Source: Siphonodentalium dalli
Lineage: Eukaryota; Mollusca; Scaphopoda; Gadilida; Siphonodentaliidae
Length of the DNA: 64,000 nucleotides
Direction of reading: 5' to 3'
Assembly: GCA_032622095.1 (NCBI GenBank)
Contig: CP136062.1
Span: forward strand, 33,356,918 to 33,420,917
A model generated the notes under the pieces. That model made no database searches. It had not been told where the DNA came from and worked only from the letters and a program-made list of their open reading frames with translations. The position numbers were made by a program, and so were the translations under genes. Positions 10,990 to 21,363 of this stretch are shown here, piece by piece (within the stretch, counting starts at the first letter, position 1; each line of letters starts with the position of its first letter).

Positions 10990-11800
10990 AATGTGCCATT
11001 ACATGTCCTCATAATGGTGAACATCCACACCAAATTTCATTGAGATCCGAGCATTACTGTTCAATTTATGACACGAACAGACACCAGACGGACCAAAAAT
11101 CCAACATTTCCAGATAATCGAAGATGTATAACTCTAGAATTGAAAATCCGAACAAAACGATGGAAGATTCTTTTTAATGTCTTCATAGTAGTGAACATCC
11201 ATACCAAATTCCATTGAGATCCCGGTGCAACTGTTGAAGTTATGACATGAACAGACACCATGCATACATACCAAAAAGCCAACATTTCCTGATAAACAAA
11301 GATGAATAACTCTAGAATGGAAAATCAGAAAAAAAATGATGGACCCCTCTATTGCATGTGCCCTCACAGTAGTGAACATCCATACAAAATTTCATTGAGA
11401 TCCGAGCACTACTGTTCAAGTTATGACAAGCACAGACACCAGACGGACCAAAAATCCAACATTTCCAGATAATCAAAAAATGAATAACTCTAGAATGGAA
11501 AATCCGAACAAAACGATGAAACCCTCTATTTAATGTCCTCATAGTTGTGAACATCCATACCAAATTTCATTGACATCCCATCAAAACTGTTGAAGTTACA
11601 ACATGAACTGACACCAGGTATACCATGCAAAAGCCAACATTTCCAGATAAACAAAGATGAATAACTCTAGAATGGAAAATCGAAACAAAACGATGGAACC
11701 CTCTATTTAATGTCCTCATTGTAGTGAAAATCCATACATTGAGATCGGAGCACTACTGTTCAAGTTATGACACGAACAGACATCGGACGGTCGTACGTAC
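10990..11800. repeat. ~177-bp tandem repeat, about 4.5 units
   Basis: The anchor GAACATCCAT(A/C)CCAAATTTCA starts units at 11019, 11193, 11374 and 11549, and a damaged one at 11726. Spacing is 174-181 bp. Each unit carries GAGATCCGAGCA, TTATGACACGAACAGACACC, CCAACATTTCCAGATAA and AATAACTCTAGAATGGAAAA. It ends in a CGGACGG-rich tail at 11785-11830. The minus-strand frames seen in each unit repeat one another because the unit is near a multiple of three; nothing in them resembles a known protein. Confidence 0.9.
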
Positions 11801-12480
11801 GGTCGCACACACAGACGCATGTACGGACGGATAGGTGCAAAACAGTATAACCCACTTTATAAAGGGGGTATAATTAACGCCCGCATCACTAACAGTCCGC
11901 TTCATGGCTGCATCAAAACTATTTATCGCAATCTCAAAACAAACAAAAATCCCCTGAATACGCTAGTGATAGGGACTTATTTTTGGTTCACCGGTCACAT
12001 TTTTAAGAGCACCGGTTATATTTACTTCCGGTAAAAAGCACGTGGTCTGATATTTTATCGTCTGTCCATTTTTTCAATTTTGGACAAATAAAGTTTGTTT
12101 TCTGTGTGCATTACGTCAGGGATCACAGTTATACCGTTGAGTGTATATGGAGGATTAACCAAAGGAACATCTGTTGGTTGGGAACTATTTGCGACAATGC
12201 AATGCAAAAAATTTGATGATTTTGGCGAAATCCGGAAAATTCCAAACGATTTGACATACATTAAACCGAATGCTATATCGGAAACTCGAGTAGTTTCAAC
12301 GGGCAAAAAGTGTTTCCTGGTGCCAAAATAGGTGATCTAATAGAAAAATAAAAATTAAGTTATTCACAAATACTTTCTTCTTCTTGTCAATCTTTGAAGT
12401 ACGTTCCTCCCAATCATTGAAATTGAATTCAACCAATCTATCAGAACTGTCACTTTGACAGCACATGCAGTGATGCACAG
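11801..12480. other. Non-coding interior of the CACTA element
   Basis: Overlapping short frames occur on both strands (12055-12331), but no known domain is recognised and they lack splice or promoter context. I do not call a gene. Confidence 0.4.
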
Positions 12481-13097
12481 ACCTTCTCAAAATAAGTGTC
12501 GCTTTTAATGCGGTTCTCAGAAGTTAACAACGCGGTTGTACCTTCAACACAACGCGGTCGTTGCGTTGATAACGCATTGTTGGTACGTTACGACCGCGTT
12601 GAAGTTTAACACAGACCATGTTTATGTTAAATGCGTTGCGTCAAGGATCAACGCAACACGCGAAGATTACAATCACCGCGCCGAAAAATATACAGACGAT
12701 GAGTCATGTAAAGTAGTTTTTTAACCATTAATTTTTTTGTTTTAAATATAATTTACGATCACATATGACTAATTTAGTGTCATTTTCCCACTCTCTGAAA
12801 ACAGAAAATCACATATCTACGCATTCGATCGTTCCAAATCGGGCAATTTATTTGCAGCTTTTGACGGGTGTTAGGCTTTTTTTAATAATATATATAGGTA
12901 CAATGAACATGTGTATCGCACAAAGCGGTCGTGCGGTTGTGTTTCCCAATGTATGGAGTAAAACACCACGCACGAATATATTGCTATAAATGCCCGCTAC
13001 AAAACTGTTGGGATATATGTACTTGTCGATCATTGCAAACAGAACGATGAATACATTTAATAGGCTTAGTAGCAGTAAATAAACCACAATTGACTAA

Positions 13098-13128
13098 AAT
13101 TCTGGTTTCGTGGTTGACGAAACCAGAA
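13098..13128. repeat. Perfect 13-bp hairpin
   Basis: ATTCTGGTTTCGT and ACGAAACCAGAAT are separated by GGTTG. It lies inside the 2.2-kb nested element. Confidence 0.85.
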
Positions 13129-13653
13129 TAACTTCGTCTAGTATTATATTCATTTCCCGGGCTGGTTTTTTGGCCCAGTCCGCCTCTGTTCTTATATATG
13201 CCGAGTTCTCAAATACTAATAAATATTTTCTGATAAAATTTTTATTGAAATTGTGGGACAGATAATAGAATAAAAAAAAATGGGAGGTGGTGTGTTTAGT
13301 TCTTTATACCGGATTTTATTATTGCGTTGGAGTTGTATGTAGTTTGTGTCATATTTTGAATTGAATTTGAAGATTCTCTGTCTCATTGGCTTACCTGTTG
13401 TCGCGTTTATTCTGCAAAATTATGATGAAAAATCGCTTTCCAAATATTTTAGCTTGTTTAATATGTACGTACATTCATTGCGTTTGGAAGCTTCGGGTTC
13501 ACCGAAGACATGTCCCTATTGGAGTTCATTGACACCGCTGTGAATCATTCGCGGTAGGCTTTTGATCCGCGGCCTGTCAGTAAAAATGGCATATCATTGG
13601 TTATCACGTCAGAGCGCTGCGTGTTTTGCAGGTGTTGAAGAACACATGGATAA

Positions 13654-14119
13654 TTAAAGGTACTCAAGCCGATTAAGCACCCCTAAATTACTATTTCTTT
13701 GGCTTCAGTGGTAAAAAATATTTGATTCGAGTCGAGGAACACATCCATCAAAGCTCAGAGTTGTTAAATATTGATTTTTAAAGTTTGTAACTTTTTCGAG
13801 ATGTGTACTAATAATTGCCCCTAAATTTGTAATTTTCTCGAGACGTGTACTGATAATTTCAACAGGAACACTTATTCAAACAGACGAGGATGGATAACTC
13901 TAAAATCAAGTGTATTAATAAAGCAATTTTGACTGAGAACATCTTTTTGATGGCGTGTTTCTGGGCCAGAAACAATAGAAATAACAAAACTTCAAAAATT
14001 AATATATGATAACTCTGAGCGTTGATAAGTAGGTTCCTCGACTCGAATCAATTATTTGTTATCCCCGAAGCCAAAGACATAGTAATTTATGAGGGCCTGA
14101 TCGGATTGAGTACCTTAAA
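13654..14119. mobile_element. 456-bp foldback MITE with TTAAA flanks
   Basis: Terminal GGTACTCAAGCCGAT and its complement ATCGGATTGAGTACC bound 13659-14114, with TTAAA directly outside each end. The CTTTGGCTTC, GATTCGAGTCGAGGA and GCTCAGAGTTGTTA blocks of the left arm have inverted partners on the right. Another, one-sided copy is at 18718-19090. It is a third-level insertion: foldback within the 2.2-kb element within the CACTA element within the satellite. Confidence 0.8.
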
Positions 14120-14699
14120 TATTTTAAAATTATTTACATCACTGTAGATCTGTCATCGAGTTATATCCTTACAAGGATTTCAAATGACATCGGATCCTTG
14201 GCGTACAGATAATCAACCTTTAATCGAATGTGACGCTGAATATTAAATATTCAAAAATGTATGCACATGTATATTGCGACGTGAACTCAAAAGTGTTTTG
14301 GTTGTTAGAAATCTCAATTGCATCTCTATTAATTCGTGCAGCACGATCAATGCGATCTACAATTATTTATTAGCTTTTTCCAGAAAAATTATAATGAAAA
14401 TGTAAAACATTTAACACCAATCAATCATTTTATCCATACCTCCCACCATGCCAAAATAACATTGTATTATGTTGGCAACATTCCGTTTCGTTGACGATTA
14501 TCTCAACCGCGTTTGTTGCGTTGACAGTCATGCCGACCGCGCTATGTTGCATTGACGGTTACCTCGACCGCATTGAGGAAAATCACAACTGCATTGGAGT
14601 AACGTTACGACCGCGTTCCGTTAACACGAGAATCGCGTTGATGGTCAATTATCAACGCGGTTCCAACGTTTGAGAGGGACACTTATTTTGAGAAGGTAT

Positions 14700-15567
14700 G
14701 TACCCACCTCAGCAGCCATCAGTATAAAAGTATAATGATATAAACCGGTATATATGATTCTTGTGGAACACTAGAAAAATTACATCAGTGTCACTGGGAA
14801 TTGTTCCTGATAGTGGATATCCATGGGCATTGCAGTAAATAAATACATGTAGAGCAATTTATGGCACTGCTACATTTGAATCAGATTTCTCAGAATTCCT
14901 AATATAATTGTCAGAAGTTTTTTGTAATTTGAGTGGTGTGTGTTTCTCTATACATGTATGTGTGGTTACATTGTACAGTTCTGATATTTGATGGGAGACA
15001 TTGAGCGCTTCTGACTTTATAAACCATATCCCTCACACTATCATGAATAGAACCAGACAAAACTCATGCTATACCTTTCCTCAATATCCATTTAGGGCCA
15101 TGCTTTTGGAATTGGGCAACAGAGGTGTCAGAATATTCCCATGTATTGAGCTATACATGTGATTACACAGATACAAGTTGTATTTATACCTGGAATCATG
15201 AAAAAAGATTTAATATTCGATTTTGAGTATGTTTTGAAAAATTTAAAATAAATAATAAATATAAAAAGACTCCCTGCCTTATCAAAACATTTAGACATAA
15301 TTGCTTGTGAACCCAGACTTGAATTTGTAATGGCCTTATATGTGTTTTATTATTATTTCTATCCAATTGTAATTAATTTCAACACAGTTGATGCCCCATT
15401 TAAAAATAGATCATCTTGAGCTATATTGTAGAGAAATGAGGAATCGGGGAGTCCATAAATATACACACAGTACCTACTTGTTAAAGGGACATTCAAGGCC
15501 CCGGGCCATATTCTGGCTATAAACACCTAATTCCGGGCATCATACCCAAGTTTGGAGATAAAGTGTC
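14700..15567. other. Non-coding interior of the CACTA element
   Basis: A+T-rich with several TACATGTA words. No gene or repeat structure recognised. Confidence 0.45.
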
Positions 15568-15673
15568 TAGTCATTTCATGAGGTCCCCAGAGGGCAAATT
15601 TAGTGAAGCTGTCCCACAAAGCGGACCAGCGTCGCCAAACTCACCGTCTGGAGACCTCATTCTGCTTATGACC
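15568..15673. mobile_element. Palindromic MITE related to 6724-6890
   Basis: TCATGAGGTCCCCAGAGGGC with AAATTTAGTGAAGCTG is answered by CAAACTCACCGTCTGGAGAC and CTCATTCTGCTTATGA. Words and order match the 6724-6890 palindrome, but only the inner part is kept. Confidence 0.65.
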
Positions 15674-15689
15674 ATGCCCATCATATTTA

Positions 15690-16192
15690 ATGGGCCTTAT
15701 TATGCCCCATGAACCAACCATTAAATATAGGCTGTATTTAATGGCCATCAATTTTGTGGGCACCCTGCCCCCAGAAATTTAATGGGCATCAAAATTGACC
15801 TCCCAAAATTAATGCCCATTATAATGACCCATTTTTAATGCCCATTATATTTAATGGGCCTTAATATGTAACCTTTCATTGGATTTTAAAGGGTTTTTAA
15901 TGGCAATTAAACACATAATGTTGCCATTAATTTTTTAATGGCCTTTAGTTCCCGCCTTCATTTAATGCCCATTACCCCAGTTAATTTAATGGCCATACAC
16001 ATACCCATTAAAATAATTTAGCTTTAATGGCCGTTAACTTTCATATAATAATGGCAATTTAATGGCTGTGAAAGGTTACATATTAAGGGGGTATTTTAAT
16101 GGGTTTTTAATGGGAAAATCATGGGTTTTTTAATGGATTTGTAATGGTATATCATTAATGGGCCTTTAATGGGCATTTAATTGGTGTGCGCG
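15690..16192. repeat. Right subterminal motif region of the CACTA element
   Basis: Dense TTTAATGGGC/GCCCATTAAA words occur in both orientations, mirroring the left end at 9527-10090, and run to within about 15 bp of the terminal CAGTAGTG. Confidence 0.85.
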
Positions 16193-16200
16193 CAGTAGTG

Positions 16201-16435
16201 TTATATAACGGGTTAAACTTATTATCTGAACGTATCTTATGGGATAACTACTCATCAATGATGCTTTCTTATATAAAGGGTTAAACTTATTATCTGAACG
16301 TATCTTATGGGATAACTACTCATCGATGATGCTTTATTATAGAAAGGGTTAATCTTATTATCTGAACGTATCTTATGGGATAACTACTCATCAATGATGC
16401 TTTCTTATATAAAGTGTTCATTATGAACTGATATC
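16201..16435 (+). repeat. ~68-bp satellite, right part (~3.5 units)
   Basis: The same units continue after the CACTA insertion in the same orientation (GGGTTAAACTTATTATCTGA, GGGATAACTACTCATC). These distal units share the variants CGTATCTTATGGG and GCTTTCTTATATAAAG with the unit just left of the insertion, as expected for formerly neighbouring units. Confidence 0.92.
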
Positions 16436-16562
16436 AAACATAATGTGGAAGATGGCGTCTGATTTTTTAAAGCAACAAACGGCCGGCCCAGTAGTTGCCT
16501 TCAGAATATATCTGCTAATAATTGTGTGACTGGCAGCTGCGGAAAGATTTGCAAAAGCACAA

Positions 16563-17234
16563 AATAGTCCATATTAGTGATTCGTTGGCCTGTGAATAGT
16601 CCATATTAGTGGTGCGTTGGCCTGTGAATGGTCCATATTAGTGATGCGTTGGCCTGTGAATAGTCCATATTAGTGATGCGTTGGCCTGTGAATAGTCCAT
16701 ATTAGTGGTGCGTTGGCCTGTGAATAGTCCATACTAGTGGTGCGTTGGTCTGTGAATAGTCCATATTAGTGATGCGTTGGCCTGTGAATAGTCCATATTA
16801 GTGATGCGTTGGCCTGTGAATAGTCCATATCAGTGGTGCGTTGGCCTGTGAATAGTCCATATTAGTGATTCGTTGGCCTGTGAATAGTCCATATTAGTGA
16901 TGCGTTGGCCTGTGAATAGTCCATATCAGTGGTGCGTTGGCCTGTGAATAGTCCATATTAGTGATGCGTTGGCCTGTGAGTAGTCCATATTAGTGATGCG
17001 TTGGCCTGTGAATAGTCCATATCAGTGGTGCGTTGGCCTGTGAATAGTCCATATTAGTGATGCGTTGGCCTGTGAATAGTCCATATTAGTGATGCGTTGG
17101 CCTGTGAATAGTCCATATCAGTGGTGCGTTGGCCTGTGAATAGTCCACATTAGTGATGCGTTGGCCTGTGAATAGTCCATATTAGTGATGCGTTGGTCTG
17201 TGAATAGTCCATATTAGTGATCCGTTGGCCTGTG
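16563..17234 (+). repeat. 32-bp minisatellite, 21 units
   Basis: The unit AATAGTCCATATTAGTGATG + CGTTGGCCTGTG is repeated 21 times exactly (672 bp). Variants are ordered: from unit 7 to unit 18 the pattern is TTAGTGAT, TTAGTGAT, TCAGTGGT, giving a 96-bp trimeric higher-order repeat. Edge units carry private changes (GATTCG, GATCCG, GGTCTG). Confidence 0.95.
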
Positions 17235-18084
17235 ATCGATTTGCAAACAATATTCCAAGCCATATAAGTATAAGTGTTGATCTGCTGCGGATTTACAAAC
17301 ATGGAACATCTGAGTCGGGCGAGATTGGGGATACACAAACACGATGAACGGGTCTTTCCGAGCTCGGAGTTTTATCATGTCACGTATGCCGGGGTGGGTG
17401 GGTGATCGATAGGACCAACAAACTATTTTTTCCGCAACTCAAAAATATTTTCCCCGCAAGTCTTTTTAACTGTTTTTGCAATGAGTTTGGCTTAAAACAC
17501 ATATATATGTCAATATTTACATTAATGACAAATTTCATGATGATCAGACAAACAGTATAGCCTGTAGCCCATGCTGATGGATTGAATTTTGAATCTAAGA
17601 TGGCTGCTGGCAGCCATGTTTTTTTTTGGACCGAATGACCCCAAAATCACTTATTCCTATTTACATGTCAATGTTAACATCCATGACTAATAGTATGCAC
17701 AAAAATTAATATACAGCTGTTTACAGTGAATTTCCCCCTCCCCGCAAATCTCTGTTTTAGTGTTAAAAGGGGGTGGGTGTCCAAAAATGGTCGCAAAAAA
17801 CAGCCGAAAACGGAAAATAAATTGGACGCGGGGGTGGGTGGGTCCCAACAAGGGTCGAAAGTAAAAAAATCAGCAAACGTGCCTGCAAACTTTTTCAGAC
17901 CCCCCCCCCAATGGAGACTGTACCTACATCCAGCCATCAATGGGACAATCCACTACTATACCCAACAGAAGATACCTAAACACAAGACTTAATATTAAGA
18001 TTGAGAGTTACACAGGACCACGTGTAACGAACAACCTGATACCTATAACGAAAATGAGTAAAAGGCGTAAGCCATACACTCATT
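17235..18084. other. Unassigned stretch with G/C-run-rich segment
   Basis: No gene recognised. The segment 17726-17935 is unusually rich in GGGTGGG/CCCCC runs and open on both strands, but its translation has no known domain. It may be part of a dispersed repeat of unknown kind. Confidence 0.4.
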
Positions 18085-18200
18085 TTCACTATAATTACTA
18101 TGTTGCCTTACATCGTTCATATAGTACATTAGTGTTTGTTGCACTCATGTCTGACTCAAATCCATTCATTTGTTGCATAGTTGCTGTTGAATAGAGTAGG
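18085..18200. mobile_element. Partial copy of the GGGACCATCTC foldback MITE
   Basis: TCATTTTCACTATAATTACTA, GTTTGTTGCACTCATG and AATCCATTCATTTGTTGCAT follow the right half of the element at 5483-5821. The outer ends are missing. Confidence 0.55.
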
Positions 18201-18207
18201 ATATGGC

Positions 18208-18606
18208 TTAACCCTTTACCCAACAGAAGGGCCCTGTGCCAAGGCATTCTCTTATATATGCGAGTCGACCATAGGTCGCCTCGCATATATAAGAGAATGC
18301 ATTGGCTTAACACATTAAAAATTATAAAATTGTTAAAGAATGTAAGAAAAAATGGTAAAAAGTGTTAAAAAAAGATTTTGTTTAGGCCAATGCATTCTCT
18401 TATATATGCGAGGCGACCTATGGTCGACTCGCATATATAAGAGAATGCATTGGCACAGGGCATAACTGTAACCACCACAATGTGGTCAATGAACCGGTTC
18501 CAATGATATCCATATTTGTATGGTGTTATTGAGACAGCCGAAGATATTTTAGGCTGTTGAAGCTTTATTTGGGCGTTTTTGGCCGGTTTGTTGGGTAAAG
18601 GGTTAT
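18208..18606. mobile_element. piggyBac-type double-palindrome MITE, copy 2
   Basis: Spans 18212-18602 (391 bp) with CCCTTTACCCAACA / TGTTGGGTAAAGGG ends. Flanks are TTAA on the left and TTAT on the right, a one-base change. Both 67-bp palindromes are present in opposite orientation. Apart from a handful of substitutions it is identical to copy 1, which suggests recent spread. Confidence 0.88.
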
Positions 18607-18713
18607 ACGATTGCTATATTTAGTAAGTCTCAATTGAAGCCGATGCGACCATCTCTTCGATATATCCACAATAAAACAATGTAATATGTTCTGCCTTTAT
18701 TTTACTTGTTATT

Positions 18714-19090
18714 TAAAGGTACTCAATCCGATTCGATGGTCCCCATATAATCAGATTCCAACAACAACAATATTTTTAGAAATGCCGCTTATCAGAATCG
18801 ATTAATTGGCCAAAAATAATGCTAACCATTGTCAAATATAGTATGAGATTGCCCGAAACGTATTATTTATCAACATGTTGTTCGACGAAATTTGGCAGAG
18901 TTATCCATCTTCACCCGCAATTTGGTCCGAGACCGTCGACTTTTTACTGGGCCACCAATAAGTCTCGATGGTGAAAAATAGTAGATTTAAAAAATCGATA
19001 TATAATAACTCTGAGCTTTGATATATGGAATCCTCGACTCGAATCAAATATTGTTTACCGCCGAATCCAAATAAATACTAAGTGAGGGAT
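18714..19090. mobile_element. One-sided copy of the GGTACTCAA foldback family
   Basis: Begins TTTAAA-GGTACTCAATCCGATT like 13659 and has the inner GAGTTATCCATC...ATAATAACTCTGAGC and CCTCGACTCGAATCAAATAT blocks. The right terminus is degraded (ACTAAGTGAGGGATTATTC). Confidence 0.6.
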
Positions 19091-19555
19091 TATTCATAAT
19101 GTCAGATCAGCATGAACCATTAGCGCGCAGACAATACTCCATTTGGAAGACAATTGTTAATTGATGCCGGCATTAGGAAGCATAGGAGTGTCGTTATATA
19201 TGGTAAAAAACGTATATCGGTCTGCAGTGACATGTCTGGACTGGTGAAACAAATGCATTATCCACCCACCGCAAACGTTTAGCGGTTATAGGGTTATAGG
19301 GAATATAGGGTCAATACTTGTGTACATCCGTCGACCCACCGTCACAATGTCGGAGCTCTCTAACTGAGTCATTATTTAGGTATATGATATAATAAGACCA
19401 TTACGCTAACGCAATTAACGAACCACAGCTAAGTCACATATATAAGGTATATATATGTGGCTTTTTTAATGTTGTAAAAATAAGTTTATTGATACTTATT
19501 CCCATCAAATAAGCTTCACTTAGGCCTTACTTCGTTAGGTGATTATTATAAAGTT
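19091..19555. other. Unassigned stretch
   Basis: No gene recognised. A small A/T hairpin (AAGTCACATATATA / TATATATGTGGCTT) lies around 19431-19465. Confidence 0.4.
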
Positions 19556-19717
19556 ATTATACAATGTTGTGTACAGTATGTGTTTTTCTTGTACGAGTCC
19601 AGGTTGGGGAGAAAAGTCATATTGGACGAGACACGCCAGTGTCGAGTCCAATATGACTTTTCACCACAATCTGGACGAGTACAAGAAAAACTCATACTGT
19701 ACACAACATTGTATAAT
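19556..19717. repeat. 162-bp near-perfect palindrome
   Basis: ATTATACAATGTTGTGTACAGTATG... is mirrored by ...CATACTGTACACAACATTGTATAAT around a small GAGACACGCCAGTGTCGAG centre. The arms hold the word GTCATATTGGAC. Further copies of TCCAATATGAC in both orientations follow at 19868-19930, so the palindrome has shed or gathered extra half-sites. The open frames that cross it (19539-19924) are by-products. Confidence 0.85.
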
Positions 19718-19935
19718 GACATTTTTATTATCCATCTGTATGTTTATCCAAATTTTGGAAATAAAACTAAACTCAATGCGGAAGTGAAACGTCTGCTAAA
19801 ATCCATCAATGTTGCGCGCGCATCACAATTTCACCGATTCGCAATAAAGTTAATTCGTGACGTCACGGAGTCCAATATGAAAAGTCATATTGTACAGTCG
19901 GGAGTCCAATATGACTTTCGGTAGTCCAATATTAC

Positions 19936-21005
19936 TTTTTCCAGGACTATCACGTGGCGGCTTTTGCCCAATCGGAAATGGTGTTAGTGAAGGGATGGAT
20001 AATAATATTAATTACACTCCGGACACAAGGGCTCATCGAAAGAGAGGGGGCCCAAATTAGGTTCCCGCCAAGACAAATGATATCATGATGTCGTTACTTG
20101 TTTTCTGCTAACAAACGTAGGAAACTTATCTAATATGAACAAATTTATTGATAATAACTGTTTATAAATAAATATTTCAATTGTTCATTATTCCGATAGT
20201 AATTCCACTTATTTTGGAATACCAGTAATGGATATACACAGTAACAAAAAAATCCGATTACAACATTAATGCTTCACCCCTACCGATCTGCGACAAAAGT
20301 GGTCGCATAAATTCGAAACAACAGCGTCATATTAAATAATAATTGGTGACGTCACATTATCAGATATAGTATATATTACCCAAAACGTCCGGCTTTGATT
20401 CGTTATTTTCAACTTGAATTATGTTTGTGTAGGAAGGCGATCTAATATTTGTTTTAATTTTATTTATTTTCAACCTAAATTTTGTCTGCAAGATACTATA
20501 TGCCGTGATATCGGATAAAATTATTATCATTAATATCGTTCTTCATATAAACTGATAACTTTTAACAAATTGCATAAAGTTTGTGAAATCGAAGGTGTAA
20601 TCAGTGGCTGAACAACAACATATAATTTCATTTTGATTTCATTTTATCTGCAGACGGCAGATACATACAAGAACAGTTGGAGATCTATTTATTTGGCCGT
20701 TTGTTTAATTTATTATCTGAACATTTCATATGGGATAACTACTCATTGCAAATAAAATAAAAATCAAATATGATACTTAAACTAGACCACAAAAAAACAC
20801 CTACATGTATATGGGTCCATGGCAACTTAATATGTGTGTTTCGATAAGATTCATCTTAAATATATAGAGGATCTCCAACTCGTTGTGAATCAACTTTATC
20901 AAAATGCGTTTCATAAAATCTTATATCCCAACATAACGAGTTGAAGATTTTGTATATCACATGAAAAAATCAAGAGCTTTATACCTTGTTAACAAAACAA
21001 AATCC
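19936..21005. other. Unassigned stretch with one satellite fragment
   Basis: No gene. Positions 20703-20745 (TTATCTGAACATTTCATATG, GGGATAACTACTCATT) are a single fragment of the 68-bp satellite. Confidence 0.45.
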
Positions 21006-21363
21006 TTAACCCTTTACCCAACATAACGGCCCTGTGCCAATGCATTCTCTTATATATAAGAGAATACATTGGCTTAACACATTAAAAATTATAAAAATTT
21101 TAAAGAATGTAAGAAAAAATGTTAAAAAGTGTTAAAAAAAGATTTGTTTAGGCCAATGCATTCTCTTATATATGCGAGGCGACCTATGGTCGACTCGCAT
21201 ATATAAGAGACTGCATTGGCACAGGGCATAACTGTAACCATCACAATGTGGTCAATGAACCGGTTCCAATGATATCCATATTTGTATGGTGTTATTGAGA
21301 CAGACCGAAGATATTTTAGGCTGTTGAAGCTTTATTTGGGCGTTTTGTTGGGTAAAGGGTTAA
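21006..21363. mobile_element. piggyBac-type double-palindrome MITE, copy 3, first hairpin collapsed
   Basis: Spans 21010-21359 (350 bp) between TTAA duplications (21006-21009, 21360-21363), with the same ends as copy 1. The first palindrome is shortened from 67 to about 36 bp: the loop and the inner half of both arms are gone, leaving CCAATGCATTCTCTTATATA directly joined to AAGAGAATACATTGG. The second palindrome is complete. The loss at the palindrome centre fits replication slippage across a hairpin or its cutting. Confidence 0.88.

Larger units (their letters stand above)
12481..14697. mobile_element. 2.2-kb nested DNA element with CCTTCTCAAAATAAGTGTC ends
   Basis: The 20-bp terminal inverted repeats at 12481-12500 and 14678-14697 are identical apart from orientation. 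Each is followed inward by clusters of ACCGCGTT/AACGCGGT words in mixed orientation (12515-12660 and 14500-14670), again resembling transposase-binding arrays. Flanking bases show no clear target duplication, so superfamily is open. The element lies wholly within the CACTA element and carries a further foldback at 13659-14114. No transposase is seen. Confidence 0.75.
9516..16203. mobile_element. 6.7-kb CACTA (EnSpm)-type element, non-autonomous
   Basis: Element boundaries are 9519-16200. The termini CACTACTG (9519-9526) and CAGTAGTG (16193-16200) are exact complements, and TTA sits at both flanks (9516-9518, 16201-16203), as expected for CACTA transposons with 2-3-bp duplications. About 560 bp at each end is filled with short CCATTAAA/TTTAATGG motifs in both orientations, like the transposase-binding subterminal repeats of this superfamily. 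Removing the element and one TTA rejoins the satellite as GATGCTTTCTTATATAA, the form seen intact at 16261. The interior holds tandem repeats and nested elements but no recognisable transposase. The insertion is therefore younger than the satellite array. Confidence 0.88.

Noticed and set aside
11061-11563. Family of small minus-strand proteins with a shared MVWMFTTMRT start
   Set aside because: They are successive units of the ~177-bp tandem repeat; the similarity is that of the DNA unit and no known domain is present.
16563-17234. CRISPR array
   Set aside because: The 32-bp units follow each other without spacers; variation is by ordered point changes only.
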